Shown: piece by piece, positions 18,166 to 27,376 of the stretch
Layout: each line of letters opens with the position of its first letter
How positions within the stretch are numbered: position 1 is the stretch's first letter
NCBI RefSeq assembly: GCF_037055275.1
Contig: NZ_CP146343.1
Coordinates: forward strand, 134,001-198,000
DNA length: 64,000 bases
Source of the DNA: Pseudomonas sp. ML2-2023-3
GTDB taxonomy: Bacteria; Pseudomonadota; Gammaproteobacteria; Pseudomonadales; Pseudomonadaceae
Direction: 5' to 3'
The notes under the pieces: generated by a model
What the model saw: the letters and a program-made list of their open reading frames with translations, nothing else
Told to the model about the DNA's origin: nothing
Databases searched by the model: none
Program-made: the position numbers and the translations under genes

Positions 18166-18993
18166 ATGCAGGCCGTACAGCGTCAGATTGCTGAAGACCT
18201 CAAGGTCCAGCCGCCGTTTAAAGACCTCCCGGCCCTTGAGGCCGAGGTCGCCCGACGCATCACTTTTATTCAGTGCTGCCTGCACAATGCCAGGCTCAAG
18301 ACCCTGGTGCTGGGCATCAGCGGCGGGGTCGATTCACTGACCGCAGGGCTGATGGCGCAACGAGCAGTCCAGCAGTTGCGCGAGCAGACTGGCGACCCGT
18401 CCTATCGATTCATTGCCGTGCGCTTGCCTTACGGCGTGCAGCACGACGAAGTCGACGCCACGGCGGCTGTGGACTTCATCAATCCGGACGAGCGCCAGAC
18501 CGTCAACATCGGCCCTGCGGTCAAGGCCCTGGCGGCTGAAGTCACGGCCTTTGAAGGCAAGCCCCCGGCCACCGTTGATTTTGTGCTGGGCAATACCAAG
18601 GCGCGGATGCGCATGGTGGCGCAGTACACCATCGCCGGCGCAACGGGCGGGCTGGTGATCGGCACTGACCATGCAGCGGAAGCGGTGATGGGTTTCTTCA
18701 CCAAATTCGGTGACGGCTCCTGCGATCTGGCGCCGCTCAGCGGGCTGGTCAAGCATCAGGTGCGGGCTATTGCCCGGCATTTTGGAGCCCCGGAATCGCT
18801 GGTGGAAAAAGTCCCGACTGCCGACCTTGAAGACCTGGAGCCGGGCAAGCCTGATGAAGCCTCCCACGGCGTAACCTATGCCGAGATCGATGCCTTTTTG
18901 CATGGTCAACCGGTGAGCGAAGAGGCGTTCAGGATCATCAGCAGTACGTACGAAAAAACCCATCACAAGCGTGAGATGCCGTTCGCACCTTAA
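18166..18993 (+). CDS. nadE: Ammonia-dependent NAD+ synthetase
   Basis: A 275-residue NadE that amidates deamido-NAD with ammonia and ATP. It has the N-type ATP pyrophosphatase P-loop [10 protein letters not shown] (about residues 46-55), [32 protein letters not shown], and [15 protein letters not shown] near the C-terminus. There is no glutaminase domain. Its start is 3 bases after pncB with AAGGAG overlapping the end of pncB, so the genes are almost certainly co-transcribed. Confidence 0.97.
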   Translation: MQAVQRQIAEDLKVQPPFKDLPALEAEVARRITFIQCCLHNARLKTLVLGISGGVDSLTAGLMAQRAVQQLREQTGDPSYRFIAVRLPYGVQHDEVDATAAVDFINPDERQTVNIGPAVKALAAEVTAFEGKPPATVDFVLGNTKARMRMVAQYTIAGATGGLVIGTDHAAEAVMGFFTKFGDGSCDLAPLSGLVKHQVRAIARHFGAPESLVEKVPTADLEDLEPGKPDEASHGVTYAEIDAFLHGQPVSEEAFRIISSTYEKTHHKREMPFAP

Positions 18994-19000
18994 ACGCTGT

Positions 19001-19083
19001 AGGAGCGGGCTTGCTCGCGACAGGATCACCTCGGTTTGCCTGACAAATCGCGGCGCCTGCATCGCGAGCAAGCCCGCTCCCAC
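19001..19083. repeat. REP-type palindromic element, family A copy 4
   Basis: AGGAGCGGGCTTGCTCGCGA at the left end and TCGCGAGCAAGCCCGCTCC at the right end, inverted, 8 bases after nadE stops. The left end has A in place of the first G of the usual GTGGGAG. Confidence 0.88.
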
Positions 19084-19200
19084 CGTGTTTCATCAAAGGC
19101 AGTACGAAAAAACGGAATGAACCCCGCATTTTTTTTCGCTTGTGGCTCCCGCACTCAAAGGCTTTGATAAGCGTCTATTTCGTCGCCAGAGCCCTGCCCC

Positions 19201-20223
19201 ATGTCTTCTTTCGATGGTTTGTTCTCACTTGTCGATTCTTTGCTCGGTCAATCGGCATCCGGTTGGCTGCGCAAGCATGTCGAGGTGCCCGAAGGCCTGC
19301 TGCGCTTCAGTTGGCATGAGCAGGCGCTGCATCGGGCCTGGCTTGCCGAAGCACTGAACCTGTGCCTGCTGCACAAGCTGGTAGAGGCCGTGCCGGATGG
19401 CCGACGCTATGTGGAAGAGCAGGCCCGGCAAGGTCGCAAAGTGGTGTTCGACCACGGAGCCATTCGTACGGTGGACTGGCCCGAAAACGGAGAGTTACCC
19501 CGTGGTCGTCAGGCATTTTCGCGTTTGCTGGAGCCGCTAGGCTTTACTGACGTGCGAACTTATCCACTGACCAAACTGAACATGACCGGCTGGGGCTACA
19601 GACAAATGGACCTGCCCGAGGACATCGCCCAGTTCTTTGTCTCGGAACTGCACCCCGGCCGTTTCAGCGAGGCGTTTCAACAGGCCGTTACACGGGTGGT
19701 CGGCGCAAGCCTCGATCCGCTGCAAGCCGAACACCAAAGCATCCTCAAACGCCTTAGTCTCACCCGTCATTGCAGCCTGAGTGAAGCGCACACGTTATTG
19801 CCGGCGTTGTATGAGGCATTCGGTCGCCAGCATGGGGTGGTGCATGAAGGGGATTACCAGTGCCTGCTCAATGAAAGTGCCGAAATGGCCTGGATTGCCA
19901 CTGAGGGCAACAGTTTCAACCACCTGACCGACCGGGTTGTGGATCTGCAAGCATGCGTCGCTCAACAACGCGACCTGCAACGCCCCATGAAAGACAGCAT
20001 TGAAGTGTCGGCCTCGGGGCGAGTGATGCAAACCGCGTATCGCGCCTGTACGGTCAGTCGCGGCCTGGTCGATGCAACAGGGGTTTACCGCGAGCACGCA
20101 GTGCCTGGCTCGTTTGTGGAATTTATCCAGCGCGAGGTCGACCCTGACACTGGCCGGATCGACCTGAACTTCGACAGCAGCAACGCCCAGGGCATTTTCA
20201 AGATGACCGACTCAAAGGCCTGA
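19201..20223 (+). CDS. DUF1338 protein, HglS-like 2-oxoadipate dioxygenase/decarboxylase family
   Basis: A 340-residue DUF1338 protein. The family contains HglS, an Fe(II) enzyme turning 2-oxoadipate into D-2-hydroxyglutarate in lysine catabolism. Putative metal ligands are His85 (FDHGAIRT), His241 (NSFNHLTDR) and Glu307 (FVEFIQRE), with Arg89 four residues after the first His. As I recall, P. putida HglS uses H70, H226, E294 and R74, so the spacing is 156/66 here against 156/68. The protein is about 120 residues shorter than that enzyme, mainly at the C-terminus. It is close to amaAB, which make the precursor of 2-oxoadipate. The ribosome binding site before 19201 is weak. Confidence 0.75.
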   Translation: MSSFDGLFSLVDSLLGQSASGWLRKHVEVPEGLLRFSWHEQALHRAWLAEALNLCLLHKLVEAVPDGRRYVEEQARQGRKVVFDHGAIRTVDWPENGELPRGRQAFSRLLEPLGFTDVRTYPLTKLNMTGWGYRQMDLPEDIAQFFVSELHPGRFSEAFQQAVTRVVGASLDPLQAEHQSILKRLSLTRHCSLSEAHTLLPALYEAFGRQHGVVHEGDYQCLLNESAEMAWIATEGNSFNHLTDRVVDLQACVAQQRDLQRPMKDSIEVSASGRVMQTAYRACTVSRGLVDATGVYREHAVPGSFVEFIQREVDPDTGRIDLNFDSSNAQGIFKMTDSKA

Positions 20224-20231
20224 ATGCAAAC

Positions 20232-20261
20232 AGCCCTGACGGCGCATGGCACGTCAGGGCT
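20232..20261. terminator. Hairpin between convergent DUF1338 gene and azurin gene
   Basis: 10-base arms AGCCCTGACG and CGTCAGGGCT with a 10-base loop, in the 58-base gap between two converging genes. Only a short T-rich stretch follows on the minus strand, so a bidirectional terminator is likely but not proven. Confidence 0.6.
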
Positions 20262-20281
20262 GCTGGTGGGCTCACGGAGTC

Positions 20282-20728
20282 TTATTTAAGAACCACAGCG
20301 CCTTTCATCATCGAGTTGTGGCCCGGGAAGGTGCAGAAGAATTCATATTCTTCGCCCGCCTTGAGCTTGGCCACGTCGAAGGTCACGGAGTCTTTCTCGC
20401 CAGCGCCGATCACTTTGGTGTGGGCGATTACGCGCTCGTCACCGTCCTTGAGGTAGTTTTTATCCAGACCGGCTGCAATACCGTCGGTGGAAACTGCCTG
20501 CATGTCTGCCTTTTTGCTCAAGACCCAGTTATGGCCCATGACGTTTTTCGGCAAGTTACCGGAGTGCGTCAGGTTAACGGTGAACGTCTTGCAGGACTTG
20601 TCGATGACGATCTCTTTCGTGTTGTAAGACATTTGGTCAGTCGAATCGACAGTCACAGCGCACTCAGCCGCCAGCAAATGGCCGCTGGCCAGCGTCAAAA
20701 GGGATACCGCAACAACTTTGGCAAACAT
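20282..20728 (-). CDS. azu: Azurin, blue copper electron carrier
   Basis: A 148-residue precursor: a 20-residue signal peptide (ending HLLA) and a 128-residue cupredoxin starting [16 protein letters not shown]. All type-1 copper ligands are present: His66, Cys132, His137 and Met141, equal to mature His46, Cys112, His117 and Met121, in GHNWVLS and [15 protein letters not shown]. The disulfide Cys3/Cys26 is also there. Azurin shuttles electrons in the periplasm, linked to denitrification and oxidative stress. AGGAGA-like TTGGAGATA precedes the ATG. It lies downstream of nadE as in P. aeruginosa (PA4922). Confidence 0.98.
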   Translation of the reverse strand: MFAKVVAVSLLTLASGHLLAAECAVTVDSTDQMSYNTKEIVIDKSCKTFTVNLTHSGNLPKNVMGHNWVLSKKADMQAVSTDGIAAGLDKNYLKDGDERVIAHTKVIGAGEKDSVTFDVAKLKAGEEYEFFCTFPGHNSMMKGAVVLK

Positions 20729-20761
20729 GGTCTATCTCCAAGGCAGGGTATGAAAAACTAA

Positions 20762-20814
20762 AATCTGTATACAGATTGCCTGAAAATTGTCTCGATTCAT
20801 ATGATCTGCGTCAT
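20762..20814 (-). promoter_or_regulatory. Azurin promoter region: 16-bp palindrome and ANR-like box
   Basis: Two elements precede azu. AATCTGTATACAGATT (20762-20777) is a perfect 16-base palindrome that could overlap the -10 region (TGTATA). ATGATCTGCGTCAT (20801-20814) reads on the coding strand as ATGAC-GCAG-ATCAT, 8 of 10 specific bases of the ANR/FNR pattern TTGAC-N4-ATCAA, about 40-46 bp upstream of the presumed start. Oxygen-responsive control of azurin by ANR is known in P. aeruginosa; here it is inferred. Confidence 0.4.
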
Positions 20815-20904
20815 GGTCTATCGCCGCGATCGAGAGAATCCATCCCAAAATGGACTTCAGGCCTATAACCTTAGGTCATCATTTTGAATATTGGGGAATA
20901 AGTA

Positions 20905-20991
20905 ATGGGACTTCCTGCATTGATGACCTGTTTGCTCGCCACGTATGCCTGTGGGGCTTGCGGCCATGACCGCCTCTGGTCCGAGATTTAA
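20905..20991 (+). CDS. Small ORF, 28 residues, Cys-rich, divergent from azurin gene
   Basis: ATG at 20905, with GGGGAA 8 bases upstream, opens a frame ending in TAA at 20991. The peptide starts MGLPALMTCLLATYACGACG and ends HDRLWSEI. A short hydrophobic stretch is followed by C-x2-C and a His/Asp/Arg/Trp tail; the three Cys are at 9, 16 and 19. The layout (good ribosome site, hydrophobic then CGACGHDR) looks like a real small membrane or metal-binding protein rather than chance. I cannot name it. It lies alone in the 406-base gap between azu and the next gene. Confidence 0.45.
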   Translation: MGLPALMTCLLATYACGACGHDRLWSEI

Positions 20992-21134
20992 TCCACAACA
21001 GGCTTTTGGGTGGGTGTAGAGTCGTATTTTTAGCGCAAAGTACAACCTTGCAAAAACCCAGCTAACGGCTAAGCACTAATACAGGGCAGAATACGCGCCG
21101 CTTAACCTCACCTTCGACCCCAAGAGGATCGCCC

Positions 21135-21335
21135 ATGGCCAAACCAAACTATAACTTCGCTAAGCGTCAAAGAGACTTGGCTAAAGAGCAGAAGAAAGAG
21201 GAAAAGGCTGCACGCAAGAAAGCGGCGGCTGAAGGCGGCATCGTAGACACCGAGCTGGACCAGGACGTCGACACCGAAAATGAAGGCGCCGCAGAAGATA
21301 CCGGCGCTACAGAAGATAAAGCTCCAACCGCTTGA
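21135..21335 (+). CDS. Small highly charged conserved protein
   Basis: A 66-residue protein with a basic, lysine-rich N-terminal half (AKRQRDLAKEQKKEEKAARK, probably one long helix) and an acidic C-terminal half (DTELDQDVDTENEGAAEDTG). AGAGGAT precedes the ATG at 21135. Similar short proteins occur next to azurin and ygiQ in other pseudomonads. No domain or function is recognisable; the bipolar charge suggests a disordered nucleic-acid- or protein-binding peptide. About 220 bases of non-coding DNA follow, with one TTATCCACA word at 21353. Confidence 0.75.
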   Translation: MAKPNYNFAKRQRDLAKEQKKEEKAARKKAAAEGGIVDTELDQDVDTENEGAAEDTGATEDKAPTA

Positions 21336-21558
21336 GCCCTACCTAGGCCCGGTTATCCACAACCCGGCCCACAGGATCTGTGATCAGGATCAGCAGCCCG
21401 GCTGTTGATCCTCGCAGTTAGCCTGCTGCCCTCTCAGACGCTTCAAACCTCATCCCCTTACTCTGCGACAGCGAACAGCCTACAAACCCGTGGCAGGCTT
21501 CTCAGCGCGCAGAATGCACAACGCCAGCCCGAAGGTTGGCGTTGGCATGGCGCTACCC

Positions 21559-21655
21559 TGTAGCCGCCGCAGGTTGCGATAAGGGCCGAAGGACCTTCGC
21601 TCTTGAAAAAGCGCGACCCCTTCGGGCTCGATCGCAGCCTGCGGCAGCGACTACA
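21559..21655. repeat. REP-type palindromic element, family B copy
   Basis: Ends TGTAGCCGCCGCAGGTTGCG and CGCAGCCTGCGGCAGCGACTACA (left end diverged). The interior (AAGGGCCGAAGGACCTTCGC and onwards) is almost identical to the copy at 58799-58897 read on the opposite strand, so the two are the same element in inverted orientation. Confidence 0.9.
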
Positions 21656-21670
21656 GGGCTTGCATCAGGT

Positions 21671-23977
21671 TTAGCGCGGCACGACCGGCTTGCGGGTCGG
21701 CTTTTGGCTTTTTCCGCCCTTGGCTGCTTCGTGACGCTCTTTGGCAGCCTGTTTGTTACGGGCGAATGCGGCGGCCTTGGCCTGTTCACGCTTGTCCCAC
21801 GGGTTGCCGCCATCGCTGGCACGCGGCGGGAGGCCGGTATGCTGGGTCAGGATCTTGGTGGTCTTTTCCCCGGCAACCTTGTGGCTGCCAGCGGGCGTCG
21901 AGTTTTTGCGGCGCGCACTCTGGTAGCTGTCAGTCGCAGGCTGGTGCAACGGGATCAGTTGATCCTTGCCCGAACCGATCAGGTCGGCGCGCCCCATACG
22001 GGTCAACGCTTCACGCAGCATCGGCCAGCCTTTCGGGTCGTGGTAACGCAAGAACGCCTTGTGCAGACGGCGCTGCTCTTCGCTCTTGACGATGGTCACC
22101 GAGTCGCTCTTGTACGTGACCTTGCGCAGCGGGTTCTTGCCCGAGTGATACATCGCGGTGGCAGTGGCCATCGGCGACGGGTAGAACGCCTGGACCTGGT
22201 CGGCACGGAAACCGTTGGTCTTGAGCCAGATCGCCAGGTTCATCATGTCTTCGTCTTTGGTGCCCGGGTGGGCAGCAATGAAGTACGGAATCAGGTACTG
22301 CTCTTTACCGGCTTCCTTGGTGTACTTCTCGAACATGCGCTTGAACTTGTCATAGCTGCCAATACCCGGCTTCATCATCTGGTTGAGCGGACCTTCCTCG
22401 GTGTGTTCCGGGGCGATCTTCAGATAACCACCAACGTGGTGGGTGACCAGTTCTTTGACGTATTCCGGCGATTCAACCGCCAGGTCGTAGCGCAAGCCCG
22501 ATGCGATCAGGATCTTCTTCACGCCCGGCAAGGCACGGGCACTGCGATACAACTGGATCAGCGACGAGTGGTCAGTGTTCAGGTTCGGGCAGATGCCCGG
22601 GAACACGCAAGACGGCTTGCGGCACGCGGATTCGATTTCCGGCGTTTTGCAGGCGATGCGGTACATGTTCGCCGTCGGGCCGCCGAGGTCGGAAATAACA
22701 CCGGTAAAGCCAGGCACCTTGTCGCGGATCTCTTCGATTTCACGAATGATCGACTCTTCGGAGCGGTTCTGGATGATCCGGCCTTCGTGCTCGGTAATCG
22801 AGCAGAAGGTACAGCCGCCGAAGCAGCCACGCATGATGTTGACCGAAAAACGAATCATGTCGTAGGCAGGGATTTTTTCCTTGCCGTACGCAGGGTGCGG
22901 AATACGTGCGTAAGGCATGCCAAACACGTAGTCCATTTCTTCGGTAGTCATCGGGATCGGTGGCGGGTTGAACCACACGTCCACTTCGCCGTGCTTTTGT
23001 ACCAGCGCACGGGCGTTACCCGGGTTGGTTTCAAGGTGCAACACGCGGTTGGCGTGAGCATAAAGCACCGCATCGCCACGCACTTTCTCGACCGAGGGCA
23101 AGCGGATGACTGTCTTGTCGCGGGTCATGCGCGGGCTGGCCAGGATCTGTACGACCTTGGCTTCGTTCGGGTCTTCAACCGGACCTTTTTCCTGCTCGAT
23201 CGCGCAGGCCTGGGTGTCCTGGGTATTGACGTACGGGTTGATGATCTTGTCGACCTTGCCCGGACGATCGATACGCGTTGAATCGACTTCATACCAGTCT
23301 TTAGGCGTATCGCGGCGAATGAACGCGGTGCCGCGCACATCGGTAATGTCTTCAATCTTGTGGCCATAGGACAGACGCTGGGCCACTTCAACAATGGCGC
23401 GCTCGGCGTTGCCGTACAGCAGGATGTCGGCGCAGGCGTCGATCAGGATCGAGTTGCGAACACGGTCCTGCCAGTAGTCGTAGTGCGCGATACGGCGCAG
23501 GGAAGCCTCGATGCCGCCGAGGACAATCGGCACATTCTTGTAGGCTTCTTTACAACGCTGGCTGTACACCAGGCTGGCGCGATCCGGACGTTTGCCAGCC
23601 ATGCCACCAGGGGTGTAGGCGTCATCGGAACGGATCTTTTTGTCAGCGGTGTAACGGTTGATCATCGAGTCCATGTTGCCGGCAGCGACGCCGAAGAACA
23701 GGTTGGGCTCGCCCAGCTTCATGAAATCGTCTTTGGACTGCCAGTTCGGCTGGGCAATGATGCCCACGCGAAAGCCCTGGGACTCCAGCAGTCGACCAAT
23801 GATGGCCATGCCGAACGAGGGATGATCGACATAGGCATCACCGGTCACGATGATGATGTCGCATGAATCCCAGCCAAGCTGATCCATCTCCTCCCTGCTC
23901 ATTGGCAGGAATGGTGCTGGGCCGAAACATTCGGCCCAGTACTTCGGATAGTCAAATAGAGGCTTGGCTGCTTGCAT
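21671..23977 (-). CDS. ygiQ: YgiQ family radical SAM protein
   Basis: A large (768-residue) UPF0313-type radical SAM protein of unknown reaction. The [4Fe-4S] motif C-x3-C-x2-C is in [20 protein letters not shown]12-binding-like N-terminal Rossmann region ([20 protein letters not shown]) precedes it, and a basic, low-complexity tail of about 90 residues follows ([16 protein letters not shown], ending in PRKP-type repeats). The chosen start [14 protein letters not shown] fits the family; a 14-residue upstream extension exists but lacks a ribosome site too. It is a single gene downstream of the dnaB terminator. Confidence 0.88.
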   Translation of the reverse strand: MQAAKPLFDYPKYWAECFGPAPFLPMSREEMDQLGWDSCDIIIVTGDAYVDHPSFGMAIIGRLLESQGFRVGIIAQPNWQSKDDFMKLGEPNLFFGVAAGNMDSMINRYTADKKIRSDDAYTPGGMAGKRPDRASLVYSQRCKEAYKNVPIVLGGIEASLRRIAHYDYWQDRVRNSILIDACADILLYGNAERAIVEVAQRLSYGHKIEDITDVRGTAFIRRDTPKDWYEVDSTRIDRPGKVDKIINPYVNTQDTQACAIEQEKGPVEDPNEAKVVQILASPRMTRDKTVIRLPSVEKVRGDAVLYAHANRVLHLETNPGNARALVQKHGEVDVWFNPPPIPMTTEEMDYVFGMPYARIPHPAYGKEKIPAYDMIRFSVNIMRGCFGGCTFCSITEHEGRIIQNRSEESIIREIEEIRDKVPGFTGVISDLGGPTANMYRIACKTPEIESACRKPSCVFPGICPNLNTDHSSLIQLYRSARALPGVKKILIASGLRYDLAVESPEYVKELVTHHVGGYLKIAPEHTEEGPLNQMMKPGIGSYDKFKRMFEKYTKEAGKEQYLIPYFIAAHPGTKDEDMMNLAIWLKTNGFRADQVQAFYPSPMATATAMYHSGKNPLRKVTYKSDSVTIVKSEEQRRLHKAFLRYHDPKGWPMLREALTRMGRADLIGSGKDQLIPLHQPATDSYQSARRKNSTPAGSHKVAGEKTTKILTQHTGLPPRASDGGNPWDKREQAKAAAFARNKQAAKERHEAAKGGKSQKPTRKPVVPR

Positions 23978-24057
23978 GTCGATGACCGGTGTTGAGTACA
24001 GAAAATGGGGGCGCGGCATTTACTAAGAAATTCGCGGGCGCGGAATATAGCACAAAA

Positions 24058-24096
24058 AGTGATCAATTCCGACGGCGATGGTCGGAATTGATCACT
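24058..24096 (-). terminator. Rho-independent terminator after dnaB
   Basis: Perfect 16-base stem (AGTGATCAATTCCGAC with its complement) around a 7-base loop, followed on the minus strand by TTTTTGTG. It lies beyond dnaB and a REP element and just before the ygiQ start, so it ends dnaB transcription. Confidence 0.88.
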
Positions 24097-24101
24097 CACC
24101 C

Positions 24102-24186
24102 GTGGGAGCGGGCTTGCTCGCGATGGAATCGCTGCGGCTGGACAGAGATACCGAGCCGCTTAAATCGCGGGCAAGCCCGCTCCCAC
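24102..24186. repeat. REP-type palindromic element, family A copy 5
   Basis: Inverted ends GTGGGAGCGGGCTTGCTCGC and GCGGGCAAGCCCGCTCCCAC, 85 bases in total, between the end of dnaB and its terminator, so it is part of the dnaB mRNA tail. Confidence 0.9.
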
Positions 24187-24203
24187 AGAGAAGCGCCGGG
24201 TGT

Positions 24204-25598
24204 TTAATCGTCGTCGAAGTTGTAACTGCCCGGCGCCAGGTTTTCGAAGCGCGTGTACTTGCCGATAAACGCCAGGCGCGTCGTCCCGATAGGGCCGTTA
24301 CGCTGCTTGCCGATGATGATCTCGGCAATGCCCTTGTGCTCGGTCTCGGGGTGGTACACCTCGTCCCGGTACACGAACATGATGACGTCGGCGTCCTGCT
24401 CGATGGCTCCGGATTCACGCAAGTCGGAGTTGATCGGGCGCTTGTTGGGCCGTTGCTCAAGGGAACGGTTGAGCTGCGACAACGCCACTACCGGGCAGTT
24501 GAATTCCTTGGCCAGCGCCTTGAGGGATCGCGAGATCTCGGAAATCTCGTTGGTACGGTTGTCACCGCCCGAACCCGGGATCTGCATCAATTGCAGGTAG
24601 TCGATCATGATCAGGCCGATATCGCCGTGCTCACGTACCAGTCGTCGGGTACGGGCGCGCATTTCCGATGGGCTGATGCCCGCCGTGTCGTCGATAAACA
24701 GCTTGCGGTCATTGAGCAGATTGACCGCCGAAGTCAGGCGCGGCCAATCGTCGTCTTCGAGGCGACCGGCCCGGACCTTGGTCTGGTCGATACGCCCAAG
24801 GGACGACAGCATACGCATGATCAGCGATTCGCCTGGCATCTCGAGGGAGTAAACCAGTACCGCTTTTTCGCTGCGTAGCACTGCGTTTTCAACGAGGTTC
24901 ATCGCAAAGGTGGTTTTACCCATCGATGGACGACCCGCGACGATGATCAAGTCGGCAGGCTGCAGGCCGCTGGTCATGCCGTCCAGGTCGGTGTAGCCAG
25001 TGGACAGGCCGGTGATGGCGTTGTCGGTATTGAACAGCGTGTCGATACGGTCGATGGCTTTGGTCAACAGATCGTTGACGCTGACCGGGCCGCCGGTTTT
25101 TGGCCGGGCCTCGGCAATCGCAAAGATCTGGCGCTCGGCCTCGTCGAGAATTTCGGCAGCATTACGGCCTTCGGGGTTGAAGGCACTGTCGGCGATCTCG
25201 GTGCTGATGCCGATCAACTGGCGCAAGGTGGCGCGCTCGCGAACGATCTGCGCATAGGCCTTGATGTTGGCGACCGACGGCGTGTTTTTTGCCAGCTCTC
25301 CGAGATAACCAAGACCGCCAACTTGCGAGGTCTGACCTTCCTTGTCCAATTGCTCGGCAAGGGTCACGACGTCGATCGGGGAGTTCTGGTCCGCCAGCTT
25401 GGCGATGGCACGGAAGATCAGGCGGTGGTCATGCCGATAGAAATCACCGTCCGAGACCTGATCCAGCACGCGTTCCCAGGCGTTGTTATCCAGCATCAAA
25501 CCACCGAGCACAGCCTGTTCGGCCTCGATGGAATGCGGAGGCACCTTCAGGGCTGCGGTTTGTAGATCGTATTGCTCAGGAGCGGAGATATCGTTCAT
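24204..25598 (-). CDS. dnaB: Replicative DNA helicase DnaB
   Basis: A 464-residue hexameric replicative helicase. The N-terminal helical domain (PPHSIEAEQAVLGGLMLDN) interacts with primase; the RecA-like motor has Walker A AGRPSMGKT (about residue 225), Walker B LIMIDYLQLM, DLRESGAIEQDADVI and the DnaB-type end KQRNGPIGTTRLAF. ATG at 25598 is preferred; a GTG two codons upstream is possible. It is downstream of rplI on the same strand but separated by a terminator. The alanine racemase gene that follows dnaB in P. aeruginosa is absent. Confidence 0.97.
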   Translation of the reverse strand: MNDISAPEQYDLQTAALKVPPHSIEAEQAVLGGLMLDNNAWERVLDQVSDGDFYRHDHRLIFRAIAKLADQNSPIDVVTLAEQLDKEGQTSQVGGLGYLGELAKNTPSVANIKAYAQIVRERATLRQLIGISTEIADSAFNPEGRNAAEILDEAERQIFAIAEARPKTGGPVSVNDLLTKAIDRIDTLFNTDNAITGLSTGYTDLDGMTSGLQPADLIIVAGRPSMGKTTFAMNLVENAVLRSEKAVLVYSLEMPGESLIMRMLSSLGRIDQTKVRAGRLEDDDWPRLTSAVNLLNDRKLFIDDTAGISPSEMRARTRRLVREHGDIGLIMIDYLQLMQIPGSGGDNRTNEISEISRSLKALAKEFNCPVVALSQLNRSLEQRPNKRPINSDLRESGAIEQDADVIMFVYRDEVYHPETEHKGIAEIIIGKQRNGPIGTTRLAFIGKYTRFENLAPGSYNFDDD

Positions 25599-25644
25599 GG
25601 CCACTTGGAATAAGTATGAAAATCAGAAACTGCAGAAAGACAAA

Positions 25645-25673
25645 GGGCACGACCTGTAAACAGGATCGTGCCC
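25645..25673 (-). terminator. Terminator between rplI and dnaB
   Basis: Stem GGGCACGA/TCGTGCCC continued by CCTG-TTTA-CAGG, followed on the minus strand by TTTGTCTTT. It closes the rpsF-rpsR-DUF2232-rplI operon. Confidence 0.8.
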
Positions 25674-25718
25674 GATGTTAACCGTCCGGCACACAAGGTG
25701 CCAGTCAGTTAAGACTGC

Positions 25719-26165
25719 TTAAGCAGCTACCACAACAACGCGTACGGTTGCTTCAACTTCGGCGTGCAGGTGCACAGCCACGTCGAATTCGCCAACGTTG
25801 CGGATAGTGCCGTTCGGCAGACGAACTTCGCTTTTAGCAACTTCAACGCCGGAGGCGGTCAGTGCATCAGCGATGTCGTGAGTGCCGATCGAACCGAACA
25901 GCTTGCCTTCGTCGCCAGCGGTGGCAGTGATAGTCACTTCCAGCTCAGCCAGTTGGGCAGCGCGTGTTTCAGCCGAAGCTTTCTTGTCTGCAGCAGCTTG
26001 TTCCAGCTCAGCACGACGCTCTTCAAACGCAGCCAGGTTGGCAGCGGTTGCAGCGGTAGCTTTGCCGTACGGCAGCAGGTAGTTACGACCGTAACCGGCC
26101 TTAACATTTACTTTGTCGCCCAGGTTGCCCAGGTTCGCGACTTTTTCCAGAAGGATCAGTTGCAT
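25719..26165 (-). CDS. rplI: 50S ribosomal protein L9
   Basis: A 148-residue L9: [30 protein letters not shown] is the canonical N-terminal rRNA-binding domain, joined by a long charged helix ([20 protein letters not shown]) to the C-terminal domain ([16 protein letters not shown]). AAGAGGAT precedes the start. It is the last gene of the S6-S18-L9 operon. Confidence 0.98.
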   Translation of the reverse strand: MQLILLEKVANLGNLGDKVNVKAGYGRNYLLPYGKATAATAANLAAFEERRAELEQAAADKKASAETRAAQLAELEVTITATAGDEGKLFGSIGTHDIADALTASGVEVAKSEVRLPNGTIRNVGEFDVAVHLHAEVEATVRVVVVAA

Positions 26166-26184
26166 GTGAAAATCCTCTTAACTT

Positions 26185-27081
26185 TTAACCTTCACCGTCC
26201 GCAGAGTCTTTATCGGCACTTTTCGGTGCCAGACGTCCGCGAAAATCAATCAGGCTGTCGACAATGGCCAAAACCACGAGCAACGGATAGATCAGCTGCA
26301 TAAACAGCAACAGCGTGACGTACAACCCCACCAGCCAGAACCTGGCCAGTCGCTTTTGCGCCACCAGCCCATGAATCAGGGCTAGCCCGGCGAAGAACAG
26401 CGCTACGCTGCACAACGGCGTAAGCATGGCCATTTCAGGACCGAAGTTCGGCCCTACAAGCATGCACGCCAGCAATACGAGCGCTGGTCCCAGCGGTAGG
26501 CGGATGCTGCGAAATTCGCTGGCAAAACCGCCCGGATTGTACAACAACGCCTGCCAATAACGCCCAAGCATCAGGCTAAGCACGCTGACGACCTGCATCA
26601 AAGCTGCAATCAATCCGGTGAGGACGGGTGCAATCAGTGCTCCAAGGCGCGCTCGCTCTACGTCAGATAACTTGTCGTAGAGACCATTGAGGACCTGCGG
26701 CAGAAGTTTTTCCAACTCCTGCGCCATCGCACCAATGGGTTCGCGGAAAACCGTACCCAGGATCACGCCATACACCACACCCAACGCTACGCTGACCAGC
26801 AGCACGCGGTTCCAGGACTGTTCGGCGCGCAACATCAACGCCAACCCCAGAGTTCCAAGCAGCACCATAAGGGTGCGAGGCTCTCCGAGAAACCACCAGA
26901 CCAAGGCCGGCAGTAAAGCCCATGAGAGGATGCTCAAGGCATCTCTCGGACCGCGCCGCAGGAGCACAAGACTACCTGCAGCAGCACTCAACCAGAACAA
27001 GAACGGCAATGCCGCACATCCGGCCACGATTAACGTGGCCTGCACACGGCCTCGCATGATGAACTCAGCTAAGGCGCGCAT
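26185..27081 (-). CDS. DUF2232 family membrane protein in the rpsR-rplI operon
   Basis: A 298-residue integral membrane protein with about eight hydrophobic segments and little else; GAAGSLVLLRRGPRDALSIL-like and LEKLLPQVLNGLYDKLSDVE are typical of the DUF2232/YybS group. The function is unknown. It lies between rpsR and rplI, as does PA4933 in P. aeruginosa; in enterobacteria that position is held by priB. Membership of a ribosomal operon is conserved in pseudomonads, but no ribosomal role can be inferred from sequence. Confidence 0.85.
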   Translation of the reverse strand: MRALAEFIMRGRVQATLIVAGCAALPFLFWLSAAAGSLVLLRRGPRDALSILSWALLPALVWWFLGEPRTLMVLLGTLGLALMLRAEQSWNRVLLVSVALGVVYGVILGTVFREPIGAMAQELEKLLPQVLNGLYDKLSDVERARLGALIAPVLTGLIAALMQVVSVLSLMLGRYWQALLYNPGGFASEFRSIRLPLGPALVLLACMLVGPNFGPEMAMLTPLCSVALFFAGLALIHGLVAQKRLARFWLVGLYVTLLLFMQLIYPLLVVLAIVDSLIDFRGRLAPKSADKDSADGEG

Positions 27082-27117
27082 GCTTTCAATCCTTTACTAC
27101 TTGTCGACTGCCCGGTC

Positions 27118-27348
27118 TCAGCGGCCGTGGCTGTCGGTGTAGGCCAGCAGGGCCAGGAAGCGGGCGCGCTTGATAGCGGTGGCCAGCTGACGCTGATAAC
27201 GAGCTTTAGTACCGGTGATGCGGCTTGGAACAATTTTGCCGGTCTCGGATACGTAAGCTTTCAGAGTGTTGAGATCCTTGTAATCGATCTCTTTCACTTC
27301 TTCTGCTGTGAAGCGGCAGAATTTACGACGACGGAAGAAACGTGCCAT
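27118..27348 (-). CDS. rpsR: 30S ribosomal protein S18
   Basis: A 76-residue S18: [25 protein letters not shown] then [41 protein letters not shown] ending ([12 protein letters not shown]). It binds S6 and the central domain of 16S rRNA. It starts 28 bases after rpsF. Confidence 0.99.
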   Translation of the reverse strand: MARFFRRRKFCRFTAEEVKEIDYKDLNTLKAYVSETGKIVPSRITGTKARYQRQLATAIKRARFLALLAYTDSHGR

Positions 27349-27376
27349 GTAATTGGCTCCTCAAAAGGTCCGTGGA

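Noticed and set aside
20762..20777. LexA box reading of AATCTGTATACAGATT
   Set aside because: LexA sites in this group need CTG-N10-CAG; here the two half-sites CTGT and ACAG are only 2 bases apart.
21536..23281. Long open frame on the + strand opposite ygiQ
   Set aside because: It is the complement of a well-supported radical SAM gene; composition is Arg/Val/His-rich as in antisense frames of GC-rich DNA and matches no family.
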